Shown here: one piece after another, positions 15,852 to 21,824 of the stretch | Position numbering within the stretch: position 1 is the first letter of the stretch | Layout of the letters: each line of letters begins with the position of its first letter | Assembly: GCA_944329465.1 (NCBI GenBank) | Contig: CALVII010000005.1 | Span: 1-36,130 of the forward strand | Length of the DNA: 36,130 nt | Direction of reading: 5' to 3' | Source of the DNA: an uncultured Bacilli bacterium | Lineage (GTDB): Bacteria; Bacillota_I; Bacilli_A; RF39; UBA660 | Program-made: the position numbers and the translations under genes | The notes under the pieces: generated by a model | Told to the model about the DNA's origin: nothing | Databases searched by the model: none | The model's input: the letters and a program-made list of their open reading frames with translations, nothing else

Positions 15852-16798
15852 TGAAGGAGTTATTTTTATTAATTATAGGTTTATTTTTAATTGTTAAAGC
15901 GGCCGATGTTTTGGTTACGGCAGCTGCTTCACTTGCGTTAAGATTTAATGTTCCAAAGATGCTTGTGGCTTTGACTATTATGGCTTTTGGAACATGTGCT
16001 CCTGAGGTGGCAATATCTTTTCAAAGTGTTCAAAACGGTGATGGACAAATTGCGTTTGCAAACGTGGTTGGTAGTTGTATTGTAAATGTTTTTTTAATTA
16101 TTGGTGTAGCTGCTTTGATTAAACCAATTAAAGTAAAACATGCGACTATTAAAAAGGAATTACCAATTTTATTTTTGATTACTTCTGTTTTTGCGATACT
16201 TATGCTTGATAGATTATTTGATCCTTTTACGAGAAATGTTTTTTCAAGAGCAGATGGTTTGGTTTTAATTTTATTTTTTAGTGTTTTTGTTAGTTATTTA
16301 ATTGGTTTACTTCGAAAAGGTGGCGAACAGAGTAGTAATGAGATAAAATATGGGTCAGTTATGTCTATTTTATTAATCACTTTATCTATATTAGTTACAA
16401 TATTAAGTAGTGATTTGATTGTTAATAATGCGACACAATTAGCTACTAAGCTTAATATTAGTGAAAAGATAATAACGATGGTAATTATTGTTATAGGGAC
16501 CAGTTTACCCGAACTTGTTATGACAGTTACTAGTGCGAGAAAAGGCGAATTTGATATGGCCATTGGTAATATTGTTGGGACTAATATATTTAATATATGC
16601 GTTGTTTTAGGCTTGCCTGTTGTGATATATGGTAATGTTGGTTTGGTTGGATTTGGTTTTATAGATATTTTGGTTATATTTTTATCTTCTTTTTGTCTTT
16701 ATATGTTTTCTAAAAGTGAGAGAATCATTAGCCGAAAAGAAGCTATATTTATGATATGTATATTTGTAATATATTATGTTTATTTATTTATAGCATAA
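15851..16798 (+). CDS. Calcium/sodium antiporter (CaCA family, YrbG-like)
   Basis: 315 residues, about ten membrane helices in two inverted halves. The two alpha repeats of the cation/Ca2+ exchanger superfamily are visible: MAFGTCAPEVAISFQS with ANVVGSCIVNVFLIIG, and VIGTSLPELVMTVTSA with GNIVGTNIFNICVVLG. The acidic residues in the PE motifs are the ion ligands. It starts on the scpB stop, so it is in the scpAB operon, probably by genome compaction rather than shared function. No clear terminator is seen before the tRNA gene. Confidence 0.92.
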   Translation: MKELFLLIIGLFLIVKAADVLVTAAASLALRFNVPKMLVALTIMAFGTCAPEVAISFQSVQNGDGQIAFANVVGSCIVNVFLIIGVAALIKPIKVKHATIKKELPILFLITSVFAILMLDRLFDPFTRNVFSRADGLVLILFFSVFVSYLIGLLRKGGEQSSNEIKYGSVMSILLITLSILVTILSSDLIVNNATQLATKLNISEKIITMVIIVIGTSLPELVMTVTSARKGEFDMAIGNIVGTNIFNICVVLGLPVVIYGNVGLVGFGFIDILVIFLSSFCLYMFSKSERIISRKEAIFMICIFVIYYVYLFIA

Positions 16799-16805
16799 AT
16801 ACATT

Positions 16806-16833
16806 TTGAATTTATTATGATTTATGTTATAAT
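16806..16833 (+). promoter_or_regulatory. Promoter of tRNA-Leu
   Basis: TTGAAT at 16806-16811 and extended -10 TGTTATAAT (TATAAT at 16828-16833), 16-base spacer. The same TGTTATAAT followed by GCTT recurs at both decayed tRNA copies downstream. Confidence 0.75.
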
Positions 16834-16842
16834 ATTTTTGTT

Positions 16843-16928
16843 GCTTGTGTGGCGGAATTGGTAGACGCGCACGACTCAAAATCGTGTGGCTTTTGGCCAT
16901 GTGGGTTCGATTCCCACCACGAGCACCA
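16843..16928 (+). tRNA. tRNA-Leu (anticodon CAA), CCA encoded
   Basis: 86-base class II tRNA. The acceptor stem GCTTGTG pairs with CACGAGC. The anticodon stem CACGA/TCGTG encloses loop CTCAAAA with anticodon CAA (16877-16879) for Leu TTG codons. It has a long variable arm (TGGCTTTTGGCCA) and T loop GGTTCGATTCC, and ends A-CCA at 16925-16928. Its 3' end begins the first of four direct repeats, and the usual hairpin terminator is missing right after it. It is therefore the target or parent of the cassette array. Confidence 0.97.
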
Positions 16929-16971
16929 TATTGATATTTACTCGAACTAACAAGTTAATGTATAGAAGAAC

Positions 16972-17000
16972 TTGAAAAAAGTTTATTTTCATGATATTAT
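16972..17000 (+). promoter_or_regulatory. Antisense RNA promoter, cassette 1
   Basis: TTGAAA at 16972-16977, 17-base spacer, TATTAT at 16995-17000. The same boxes and spacing occur in cassette 2. Confidence 0.65.
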
Positions 17001-17006
17001 TAGTAT

Positions 17007-17125
17007 GTAAGCAAGAAAACTTGCATAAAATAAAAAGGGAACATTCAGTTTTTCCCAGTTGAATGTCTACCCAATTAATGTGCAGACATTTAATTCATTA
17101 TTGATGAATTAAGTGTCATTTTTTT
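17007..17125 (+). ncRNA. Candidate antisense RNA antitoxin, cassette 1
   Basis: Predicted from the promoter at 16972-17000 to a strong terminator: GACATTTAATTCAT (17084-17097) pairs with ATGAATTAAGTGTC (14 bp, one G-T) and is followed by ATTTTTTT. A 5' hairpin GCAAG-AAAA-CTTGC lies at about 17011-17024. The RNA is complementary to the 3' end of the oppositely transcribed peptide mRNA, including its last codons and 3' untranslated region. This is the convergent geometry of several type I antitoxins. Ends are inferred, not measured. Confidence 0.55.
17036..17076 (-). terminator. Terminator of peptide mRNA, cassette 1
   Basis: On the minus strand ACATTCA and TGAATGT pair, and TTCCC followed by TTTTTATTTT comes after. 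The peptide transcript would therefore overlap the antisense RNA over about 90 bases. Confidence 0.55.
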
Positions 17126-17208
17126 ATTACTACTATCATAATGATAAGGAGAAATAAAATGATAGCAATGAGCTTAAGAACTTTTATTATAAAATTCTTA
17201 GTTTTCAC
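17116..17208 (-). CDS. 30-residue hydrophobic peptide, candidate type I toxin (cassette 1)
   Basis: Starts with GTG at 17208 (minus strand) and ends TGA. A basic N-terminus (MKTKNF) leads into FIIKVLKLIAIILFLLIIMI and a Lys-Lys end, giving one membrane helix. The homologous peptide in cassette 2 is also exactly 30 residues and shares FIIKVL-LIAIIL. GAGGGGG is the ribosome-binding site. In the leader, CCTCT can pair with AGAGG, hiding that site, and 5' AGTGTC can pair with GACACT just after the stop. Such structure and the opposing antisense RNA match type I toxins, but I cannot assign it to a named family. Confidence 0.6.
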   Translation of the reverse strand: MKTKNFIIKVLKLIAIILFLLIIMIVVIKK

Positions 17209-17274
17209 TTTTATCAAACCCCCTCTCTATAAAGATTAGAGGTAGACACTCAACAACTGATATTCCCTATAAAA

Positions 17275-17303
17275 AGTATACTATTAGATGTATTAAAAAA
17301 CAA
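17275..17303 (-). promoter_or_regulatory. Promoter of peptide mRNA, cassette 1
   Basis: On the minus strand TTGTTT (17298-17303), 17-base spacer and TATACT (17275-17280). The expected leader before the GTG is about 60 bases. The arrangement is the same in cassette 2. Confidence 0.6.
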
Positions 17304-17364
17304 GCGAACAAGAATTAATTTTGATAGAATTTCAAAAATGTGTGTTATAATTTAAATAGTGATT

Positions 17365-17417
17365 GCTTCTTATATTAAATTGTTAATGGGTTGTAGATAA
17401 CTTTTCCAATGGCACCA
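17365..17417 (+). pseudogene. Decayed tRNA-Leu copy 1 (promoter plus both ends)
   Basis: 53 bases starting GCTT and ending GGCACCA, preceded by TGTTATAAT (TATAAT at 17346-17351) at nearly the tRNA-Leu promoter distance, and running into direct repeat 2. It matches the second copy at 47 of 53 positions. The D arm, anticodon arm and variable arm are gone. I read it as a remnant of a duplicated tRNA gene; a non-tRNA origin is possible. Confidence 0.45.
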
Positions 17418-17459
17418 TATTGATATTTATTCGAACTAACGAGTTAATGTATAGATGAC

Positions 17460-17488
17460 TTGAAAAAAGTTTACTTTTATGATATTAT
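17460..17488 (+). promoter_or_regulatory. Antisense RNA promoter, cassette 2
   Basis: TTGAAA at 17460-17465, 17-base spacer, TATTAT at 17483-17488; conserved with cassette 1. Confidence 0.65.
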
Positions 17489-17494
17489 TAGTAT

Positions 17495-17612
17495 GTAAGC
17501 AAGAAAACTTGCATAAAATAAAAAAGAGGAACATTCAATTCCGAAAGTGAATGCCGCCTCTAATAAATTAGGATAGACACTCAATCAGAGATGAAAGAGT
17601 GTCATAGTTTTA
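17495..17612 (+). ncRNA. Candidate antisense RNA antitoxin, cassette 2
   Basis: Predicted from the promoter at 17460-17488. It carries the same 5' hairpin GCAAG-AAAA-CTTGC (about 17499-17512) as cassette 1 and ends at GACACTC/GAGTGTC (17576-17582 with 17597-17603) followed by a weaker TTTTATT run. The body (17525-17595) differs from cassette 1, which would give cognate specificity. The two antitoxin candidates may therefore not cross-neutralise. Inferred from sequence only. Confidence 0.55.
17523..17562 (-). terminator. Terminator of peptide mRNA, cassette 2
   Basis: On the minus strand GAGG and CATTCA pair with TGAATG and CCTC across a short loop, followed by TTTTTTATTTT. Position and geometry match the cassette 1 terminator. 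Confidence 0.6.
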
Positions 17613-17694
17613 TTGCTATTACCAATAAGGTAAGGAGTAATAAAATGATAGCAATAAGACGAAGGACTTTTATTATAAAAGTTCTTTTCTTCAT
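17602..17694 (-). CDS. 30-residue hydrophobic peptide, candidate type I toxin (cassette 2)
   Basis: ATG at 17694 on the minus strand, with AGGAGGG six bases upstream, the best ribosome-binding site in the array. The peptide has a basic start (MKKRTF), the shared core FIIKVLRLIAIILLLLTLLV and an IKL end: a single membrane helix. In its leader CCTCC can pair with the GGAGG ribosome-binding site, and GAGTGTC in the leader can pair with GACACTC right after the stop, giving a closed 5'-3' structure. The conserved amino acid pattern and diverged third bases between the two copies argue for selection at the protein level. Confidence 0.7.
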   Translation of the reverse strand: MKKRTFIIKVLRLIAIILLLLTLLVIAIKL

Positions 17695-17757
17695 TTTTAT
17701 CCCTCCTTTCTTTCTCAAGATTGGAGGACGACACTCACATCAAATGTTCCTGTTAGA

Positions 17758-17786
17758 ATTATATAATAAATATATTCATAAAACAA
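17758..17786 (-). promoter_or_regulatory. Promoter of peptide mRNA, cassette 2
   Basis: On the minus strand TTGTTT (17781-17786), 17-base spacer, TATAAT (17758-17763), as in cassette 1. Confidence 0.6.
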
Positions 17787-17847
17787 GAAAACAAGAAATG
17801 TTTTTGATAAATTTTCAAGAATGTATGTTATAATTTAAATAGTGATT

Positions 17848-17900
17848 GCTTCTTATATTAAATTGTTAACGAGTTGTAAATAGCTTTCCCAATGGGACCA
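17848..17900 (+). pseudogene. Decayed tRNA-Leu copy 2
   Basis: 53 bases, GCTT to GGGACCA, preceded by TGTTATAAT (TATAAT at 17829-17834). It aligns to copy 1 without gaps, with six differences, and runs into direct repeat 3. Confidence 0.45.
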
Positions 17901-17914
17901 GATTGATAATTACT

Positions 17915-17940
17915 CGAACTTATAAAAGTTTGAGTTTTTT
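17915..17940 (+). terminator. tRNA-type terminator in direct repeat 3
   Basis: CGAACTT (17915-17921), ATAA loop and AAGTTTG (17926-17932), then AGTTTTTT. It is the probable form of the ancestral tRNA-Leu terminator. Confidence 0.75.
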
Positions 17941-17983
17941 ATGTATTTATTTTTTATTTTAGCATATAATAATATAAAAAGTA

Positions 17984-18012
17984 TTGACGTACATAAAAAA
18001 GTACGTTATAAT
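17984..18012 (+). promoter_or_regulatory. yefM-yoeB promoter with palindromic operator
   Basis: TTGACG (17984-17989), 17-base spacer, TATAAT (18007-18012). The inverted repeat ACGTAC (17987-17992) and GTACGT (18001-18006) fills the spacer. GTAC-centred palindromes are typical targets of YefM-type autorepressors. Confidence 0.8.
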
Positions 18013-18028
18013 GTAACTGGGTGAAAAT

Positions 18029-18283
18029 ATGAATACTATAAATATAACTAATGCTAGAAAAAATTTGTTTCAATTAGTTTCTGACGTAAATAAAGGCTTT
18101 AATCCAGTCAATATAATTAACAACAAAGGTGAAAATGCTATATTGTTATCGGAAAGTGATTGGCGAGATATAGAAGAAACTATTTATTTAAATTCTATAC
18201 CTGGATTTGTAGAATCTATCAATGATGCTAGGAAAGAAGATAAAAATAATTGCACTGTTTATAAAAAAGGTGAAGAATGGTAG
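18029..18283 (+). CDS. yefM: YefM/Phd-type antitoxin
   Basis: 84-residue type II antitoxin. The N-terminal Phd/YefM DNA-binding fold is clear (TNARKNLFQLVSDVNKGFNP, then NAILLSESDWRDIEETIYL). The charged C-terminus would bind and neutralise the toxin. It overlaps the toxin gene by seven bases. It probably represses its own promoter through the palindrome at 17987-18006. It lies in the third cassette of the tRNA-Leu array, so it may have arrived or been maintained as part of that array. Confidence 0.9.
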   Translation: MNTINITNARKNLFQLVSDVNKGFNPVNIINNKGENAILLSESDWRDIEETIYLNSIPGFVESINDARKEDKNNCTVYKKGEEW

Positions 18284-18549
18284 AATACAAAATAATATTT
18301 TCTAAATTAGCCAATAAAGACAAAAAATTATTAAAGCAAGCTGGACTCGAAAGCAAAGCAAAAGAATTACTAGATTTAATAGCAATAGATCCTTATCAAA
18401 CACCACCGACATATGAAAAATTAAAAGGAAACTTAAATGGTCTTTGTTCAAGAAGAATAAGTTATCAGCATAGGCTAGTGTATGAGATAGATGAGAATAA
18501 AAAAGAAATATTTATTTTAAGAATGTGGACTTATTATGATAAATTATAA
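18277..18549 (+). CDS. yoeB: YoeB/Txe-family mRNA interferase toxin
   Basis: 90-residue RelE-superfamily toxin that would cleave mRNA on the ribosome. The YoeB features are present: LKGNLNGLCSRRISYQHRLVYEI and the C-terminal RMWTYYDKL, which carries catalytic-type Arg/His/Tyr residues and the usual -HY/-YY ending region. Full length for the family and intact. Translationally coupled to the antitoxin. Confidence 0.92.
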   Translation: MVEYKIIFSKLANKDKKLLKQAGLESKAKELLDLIAIDPYQTPPTYEKLKGNLNGLCSRRISYQHRLVYEIDENKKEIFILRMWTYYDKL

Positions 18550-18621
18550 TGTATTTTTAGAAATTAGCCTTCTTAAAAATTTCCAAACGTGTACCACTAT
18601 GGCACCAAATTGATAGTTATT

Positions 18622-18648
18622 CGAACTAATAATAGTTCGTTTTTTTTA
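18622..18648 (+). terminator. Terminator in direct repeat 4
   Basis: CGAACTA (18622-18628), ATAA loop, TAGTTCG (18633-18639) and a T run. It closes the cassette array. Confidence 0.85.
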
Positions 18649-18796
18649 TGATTTTTAAATTGTGTGGTCGAAAAGTGTCCGAATACATTGATATTTTTAA
18701 GTATATTGCATTGAATTGATATAAAATCTATGATTCATTTATTAATTGCTGTTTATTCTTAAATTATATGGTAAAATAATATCAGTTTAAAAAATA

Positions 18797-18822
18797 AATT
18801 AATCAGACATGTCTGATTAATT
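18797..18822 (+). repeat. Perfect 26-bp palindrome
   Basis: Two 13-base arms, AATTAATCAGACA and its complement TGTCTGATTAATT, with no spacer. It lies 15 bases before the DUF1016-like remnant, where an operator would be expected, but could also be a hairpin in RNA. The rest of 18640-18837 is AT-rich and I see no gene in it. Confidence 0.6.
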
Positions 18823-18837
18823 AAGAAAGGAACAATT

Positions 18838-18960
18838 ATGTTAGAAAAAAACAATTTAAAAATGATTCAAGAAATTACTAATTGGGCAAATGAGATAAAG
18901 TTTAATTTGATTAATGAATTTAACAAATCTATTATTTATGTATATTGGGAATTATTATGA
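18838..18960 (+). pseudogene. DUF1016 (PDDEXK nuclease) N-terminal remnant
   Basis: A 40-codon frame with AAAGGAAC upstream and TGA at 18958-18960. Its content (MIQEITNWANEIKFNLINEF, then SIIYVYWELL) resembles the N-terminal helical part of DUF1016 proteins, which usually continues for about 300 residues. Here it stops and overlaps the next ATG by four bases. It is probably a truncated remnant, less likely a translated leader peptide for the glycosylase. Confidence 0.4.
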
Positions 18961-19448
18961 GAGTAAGTCATGAATTTGGGCCTTATATCAATAAAGATAG
19001 TAAGGTGCTTATTTTAGGTTCAATTCCTTCGGTTAAATCTAGAGAATATGGGTTTTATTATATGCATAAACAAAATAGATTTTGGAAAGTTATGAGTGAT
19101 TTATTTAAAGATGTTTTTCCTATAACTATAGAAGATAAAAAAACTTTTTTAAATAAACATAAAATTGCGTTATGGGATGTAATCGATACTTGTGATATAA
19201 ATGGTTCTAGTGACAGTTCAATTAAAAATCCAAAAGTAAATAATATTAAGAAATTAATAGATGGTACTGATATTAAATATATTTTTGTTACTGGAAAAAA
19301 GGCTTTGGAATTATATAATAAATATTGCTATAAAGATACACTTATTAAAGCAATTTATTTACCGTCTACTAGTGGGGCAAACTGCACTGTTAGCTATGAA
19401 AAATTGAAAGAAGAATATGAAATTCTTATAAAATATTTGAAAAATTGA
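18957..19448 (+). CDS. DNA-deoxyinosine (hypoxanthine-DNA) glycosylase, UDG superfamily
   Basis: 163-residue base-excision-repair enzyme. LGSIPSVKSREYGFYYMHKQ with NRFW near the N-terminus and LPSTSGAN near the C-terminus match the deoxyinosine glycosylase branch (UDG family 6). IALWDVIDTC is the usual inner-strand segment. The ATG at 18957 gives the normal start; a TTG at 18945 would add only four residues. Repair of deaminated adenine fits a low-GC genome, but there is no operon partner apart from the short remnant it overlaps. Confidence 0.85.
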   Translation: MRVSHEFGPYINKDSKVLILGSIPSVKSREYGFYYMHKQNRFWKVMSDLFKDVFPITIEDKKTFLNKHKIALWDVIDTCDINGSSDSSIKNPKVNNIKKLIDGTDIKYIFVTGKKALELYNKYCYKDTLIKAIYLPSTSGANCTVSYEKLKEEYEILIKYLKN

Positions 19449-19512
19449 TATTTTTCTTTTTTTTTATAAGAAAATGGGTTATAATTATATTATAGGGAAG
19501 GGGCGGCACAGT

Positions 19513-21120
19513 ATGATTTTAAGAAAACCATATGCGTTTTTTATAAAATATTTTAAATTGCTACATGCTATAATAGCGGTTTTAGTTGCATTTTTACTAT
19601 ACCGTTCTTTTACACTTTATAATTTCTTTAAGGCTTATGTGACGGATTATAGTTCTGCTTTAAATGATTTAAATCCACGTTCACTTTTAAACATGTATAG
19701 TTTTTTGATGGTATTAGGGGTAATTATTGTAATTATCATTTTATTATCCGTTATGATTTATAAGAAAAAGCCTAAATTTCTCTATATCTATAGTTTAATT
19801 GTTTATATTTTTGTTATTGTTTTATTTGGTGTGGCATCTCCAGTGCTTAGAGATATAAGTGCTTCTATTTTGGATATTCGTTTTTCTAGTGCACTTAGGG
19901 ATTTCTTTTTGATAGCTGTTGTTTTAGAGGTAATTTGTTTAATTTTATATATTGTTAGATCTACGGGGTTTGACATTAAACAGTTTGATTTTGGTTCGGA
20001 TTTACAAAAATTAGACATCGACGAAAAAGATAGTGAAGAGATTGAAGTTGCTTTAGAATTCGATAAAAATAAAGTTAACAGAAAAGTTAGATATAACCTT
20101 AGGCAATTAAAATACGTATACATTGAAAATAAATTTTTAATTAACACAATTGGTATAATTGCATTAGTAATATTGGCTTTTACTATTTATTTAAATATTG
20201 GTGTTTATTCGGCTTCTTATGATCAAGGAAGTTCTTTTAGTGCGAGTGGAGTTGTAATGAATGTTAGAGATGCTTATTTGACGCAAAATGATCCATACGG
20301 AAAAAAATTAACAGACGATATGATTGTTATTATAAAAATGGACATTAAAAGTCAAGGTGGAGTTGGTCAAGATTTAAATACAGGACTTACAACACTTATT
20401 GTTAATGACAAATCATATGGTCAAAATAACAATTATGCGAAAGAACTTTACGATTTAGGAACACCATATACCGGTCAAACGTTAAGTGATGAATTTCAAA
20501 GTTATATTTTAGCTTTTGTTGTTCCTTATGACGAAGCTAAAGATCAAATGGTTTTAAAATTTAATGATAATGTGAGTTATGTTAAAGGAGAGATCGGGGC
20601 TAAGAATATTTTTGTTACATTAAAGCCTACTAATTTGAGCGGAAGTATAGATGGCGGAACAAAGAAACTTGGAGAAGAAGAGGTATTTGAAAATAGTGTT
20701 TTAGGTGGTTCTTCTATTAAGATAAATAGTTATGAAGTAAGTGATAAATTTAAGTTTAATTATAGCTATTGTTATGGGACAAATAAATGCATAGATTCTA
20801 GTGAATATGTAACTTCAACAGCTACTGGAAATTATTTTAAAACTTTAATGAAGTTGGATGTGGATTTTAGTATTGATAAAAATATTAATAGTTTAGACAT
20901 ATCAACTTTTACAAACTTTTTGAATACATTTGGAACAATTAATTATAAAGTTAATAATAACTGGAATTCAAACAGAATAAATACACAGGTGATAAAACCA
21001 AAGGTTGCTAAAACTGATGGAAATTACTATATTGAAGTTCCAAGTGAGATCAAGAATGCTAGTGAAATTAATTTGACTTTTAAAATTCGAAACTATGTTT
21101 ATAAATATATTTTGAAGTAG
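19513..21120 (+). CDS. Large membrane protein at the head of the pilus-like locus
   Basis: 535 residues, family not recognised. Four hydrophobic helices lie in the first 170 residues, then a charged cytoplasmic region rich in Asp/Glu/Lys (about 175-225). A fifth helix follows (FLINTIGIIALVILAFTIYL), then an extracytoplasmic domain of about 290 residues with Gly/Ser/Thr-rich beta-like sequence and one CYGTNKC pair. ATG 19513 follows GGGAAGGGGCGG; the ATG at 19474 lies inside a TATAAT-like promoter region. All following genes to 31400 run the same way, so it likely belongs to the apparatus, perhaps as an accessory or assembly protein. Confidence 0.7.
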   Translation: MILRKPYAFFIKYFKLLHAIIAVLVAFLLYRSFTLYNFFKAYVTDYSSALNDLNPRSLLNMYSFLMVLGVIIVIIILLSVMIYKKKPKFLYIYSLIVYIFVIVLFGVASPVLRDISASILDIRFSSALRDFFLIAVVLEVICLILYIVRSTGFDIKQFDFGSDLQKLDIDEKDSEEIEVALEFDKNKVNRKVRYNLRQLKYVYIENKFLINTIGIIALVILAFTIYLNIGVYSASYDQGSSFSASGVVMNVRDAYLTQNDPYGKKLTDDMIVIIKMDIKSQGGVGQDLNTGLTTLIVNDKSYGQNNNYAKELYDLGTPYTGQTLSDEFQSYILAFVVPYDEAKDQMVLKFNDNVSYVKGEIGAKNIFVTLKPTNLSGSIDGGTKKLGEEEVFENSVLGGSSIKINSYEVSDKFKFNYSYCYGTNKCIDSSEYVTSTATGNYFKTLMKLDVDFSIDKNINSLDISTFTNFLNTFGTINYKVNNNWNSNRINTQVIKPKVAKTDGNYYIEVPSEIKNASEINLTFKIRNYVYKYILK

Positions 21121-21139
21121 TAAAATGATATGTTATAAT
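21112..21139 (+). promoter_or_regulatory. Internal promoter in the pilus-like locus
   Basis: TTGAAG (21112-21117), 16-base spacer and extended -10 TGTTATAAT (TATAAT at 21134-21139). Confidence 0.6.
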
Positions 21140-21157
21140 AGGAAGGGGGAGACACAT

Positions 21158-21817
21158 TTGAGGATTAAAAAAATTAAATATATATTATTTACTTTAGTAT
21201 GTGCATTCATTACTCCTTTAGTTACTCGTGCAGAGTGTAATTATCAAAGACAAGCTGAACTTTCTAGATTAGCAAGTAATGTTCAATTTAGTTATACTTA
21301 TGATATTACTACAGGTGTCGATTTTACTTTATATATGACAAATTTAACCGATGACATATATATTGTTGACGAATTTGGTAATGTTTTTAATGGTGCTGGT
21401 GAGAAATCAAAATTGTATTCTTCTAATACGGTTTCTGGGTTTCAACAGGGCAATCAGGTTAGGTTTGAAATATATTCTAACGATAATGAATGCAAAAATT
21501 ATTTAATTATGAATAAATATGTTAATTTTCCAAAGTTTAATATTTATTCTACCTTAGACGAATGTAAACAACACCCTAGTTTTAAATATTGTCAAATATG
21601 GGCCGATACTGCTTCTATAAATTATGATCAATTTATTAATGAGTTGAATGTATCTCTAAATACGACTAAAACTACAAGAGAGGAAGCGGAAGAAAATATT
21701 TGGGAAGAGATATTTAACTTTTTTAAACAGCCACACATTTTGATTGTTGGAAGTATTTTAATATTACTTTTATTAAGTGTAGTGGTATGGAAAATAATTC
21801 GCAGGAAAAGGAGATGA
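21158..21817 (+). CDS. Secreted, membrane-anchored protein of the pilus-like locus
   Basis: 219 residues if TTG 21158 is the start, which GGAAGGGGGAG just upstream supports; an ATG at 21125 would lie in the promoter. The TTG gives a proper signal peptide (RIKKIKYILFTLVCAFITPL, cleavage after VTRA). The extracytoplasmic part has five to six cysteines. Near the C-terminus, one membrane helix (ILIVGSILILLLLSVVVWKI) precedes a basic tail, RRKRR. No family is recognised. It is followed within eight bases by the 939-residue secreted protein and is probably its partner. Confidence 0.7.
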   Translation: MRIKKIKYILFTLVCAFITPLVTRAECNYQRQAELSRLASNVQFSYTYDITTGVDFTLYMTNLTDDIYIVDEFGNVFNGAGEKSKLYSSNTVSGFQQGNQVRFEIYSNDNECKNYLIMNKYVNFPKFNIYSTLDECKQHPSFKYCQIWADTASINYDQFINELNVSLNTTKTTREEAEENIWEEIFNFFKQPHILIVGSILILLLLSVVVWKIIRRKRR

Positions 21818-21824
21818 AGTTATA

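Larger units (their letters stand above)
16924..18639 (+). repeat. Four-copy direct-repeat cassette array at the tRNA-Leu 3' end
   Basis: A 27-28-base repeat starting with the tRNA end (CACCATATTGATATTTACTC then GAACTAAC) occurs at 16924-16951, 17413-17440, 17896-17922 and 18603-18630. It shows a few substitutions, such as CACCAAATTGATAGTTATTC in the fourth. Spacings are 489, 483 and 707 bases. Cassettes 1 and 2 hold homologous peptide/antisense RNA modules, and cassette 3 holds yefM-yoeB. Copies 3 and 4 retain a terminator hairpin after the repeat, while copies 1 and 2 do not. This suggests the original tRNA terminator was displaced. No integrase is present. Confidence 0.85.

Noticed and set aside
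17591-17833. Plus-strand frame of 80 residues across cassette 2
   Set aside because: It is the complement of the hydrophobic peptide and its promoter, and the frame is not kept in cassette 1. The minus-strand peptide is conserved in both.
16924-18639. CRISPR array
   Set aside because: Repeats are spaced 480-700 bases apart, begin with a tRNA end and enclose genes. No short regular spacers are present.
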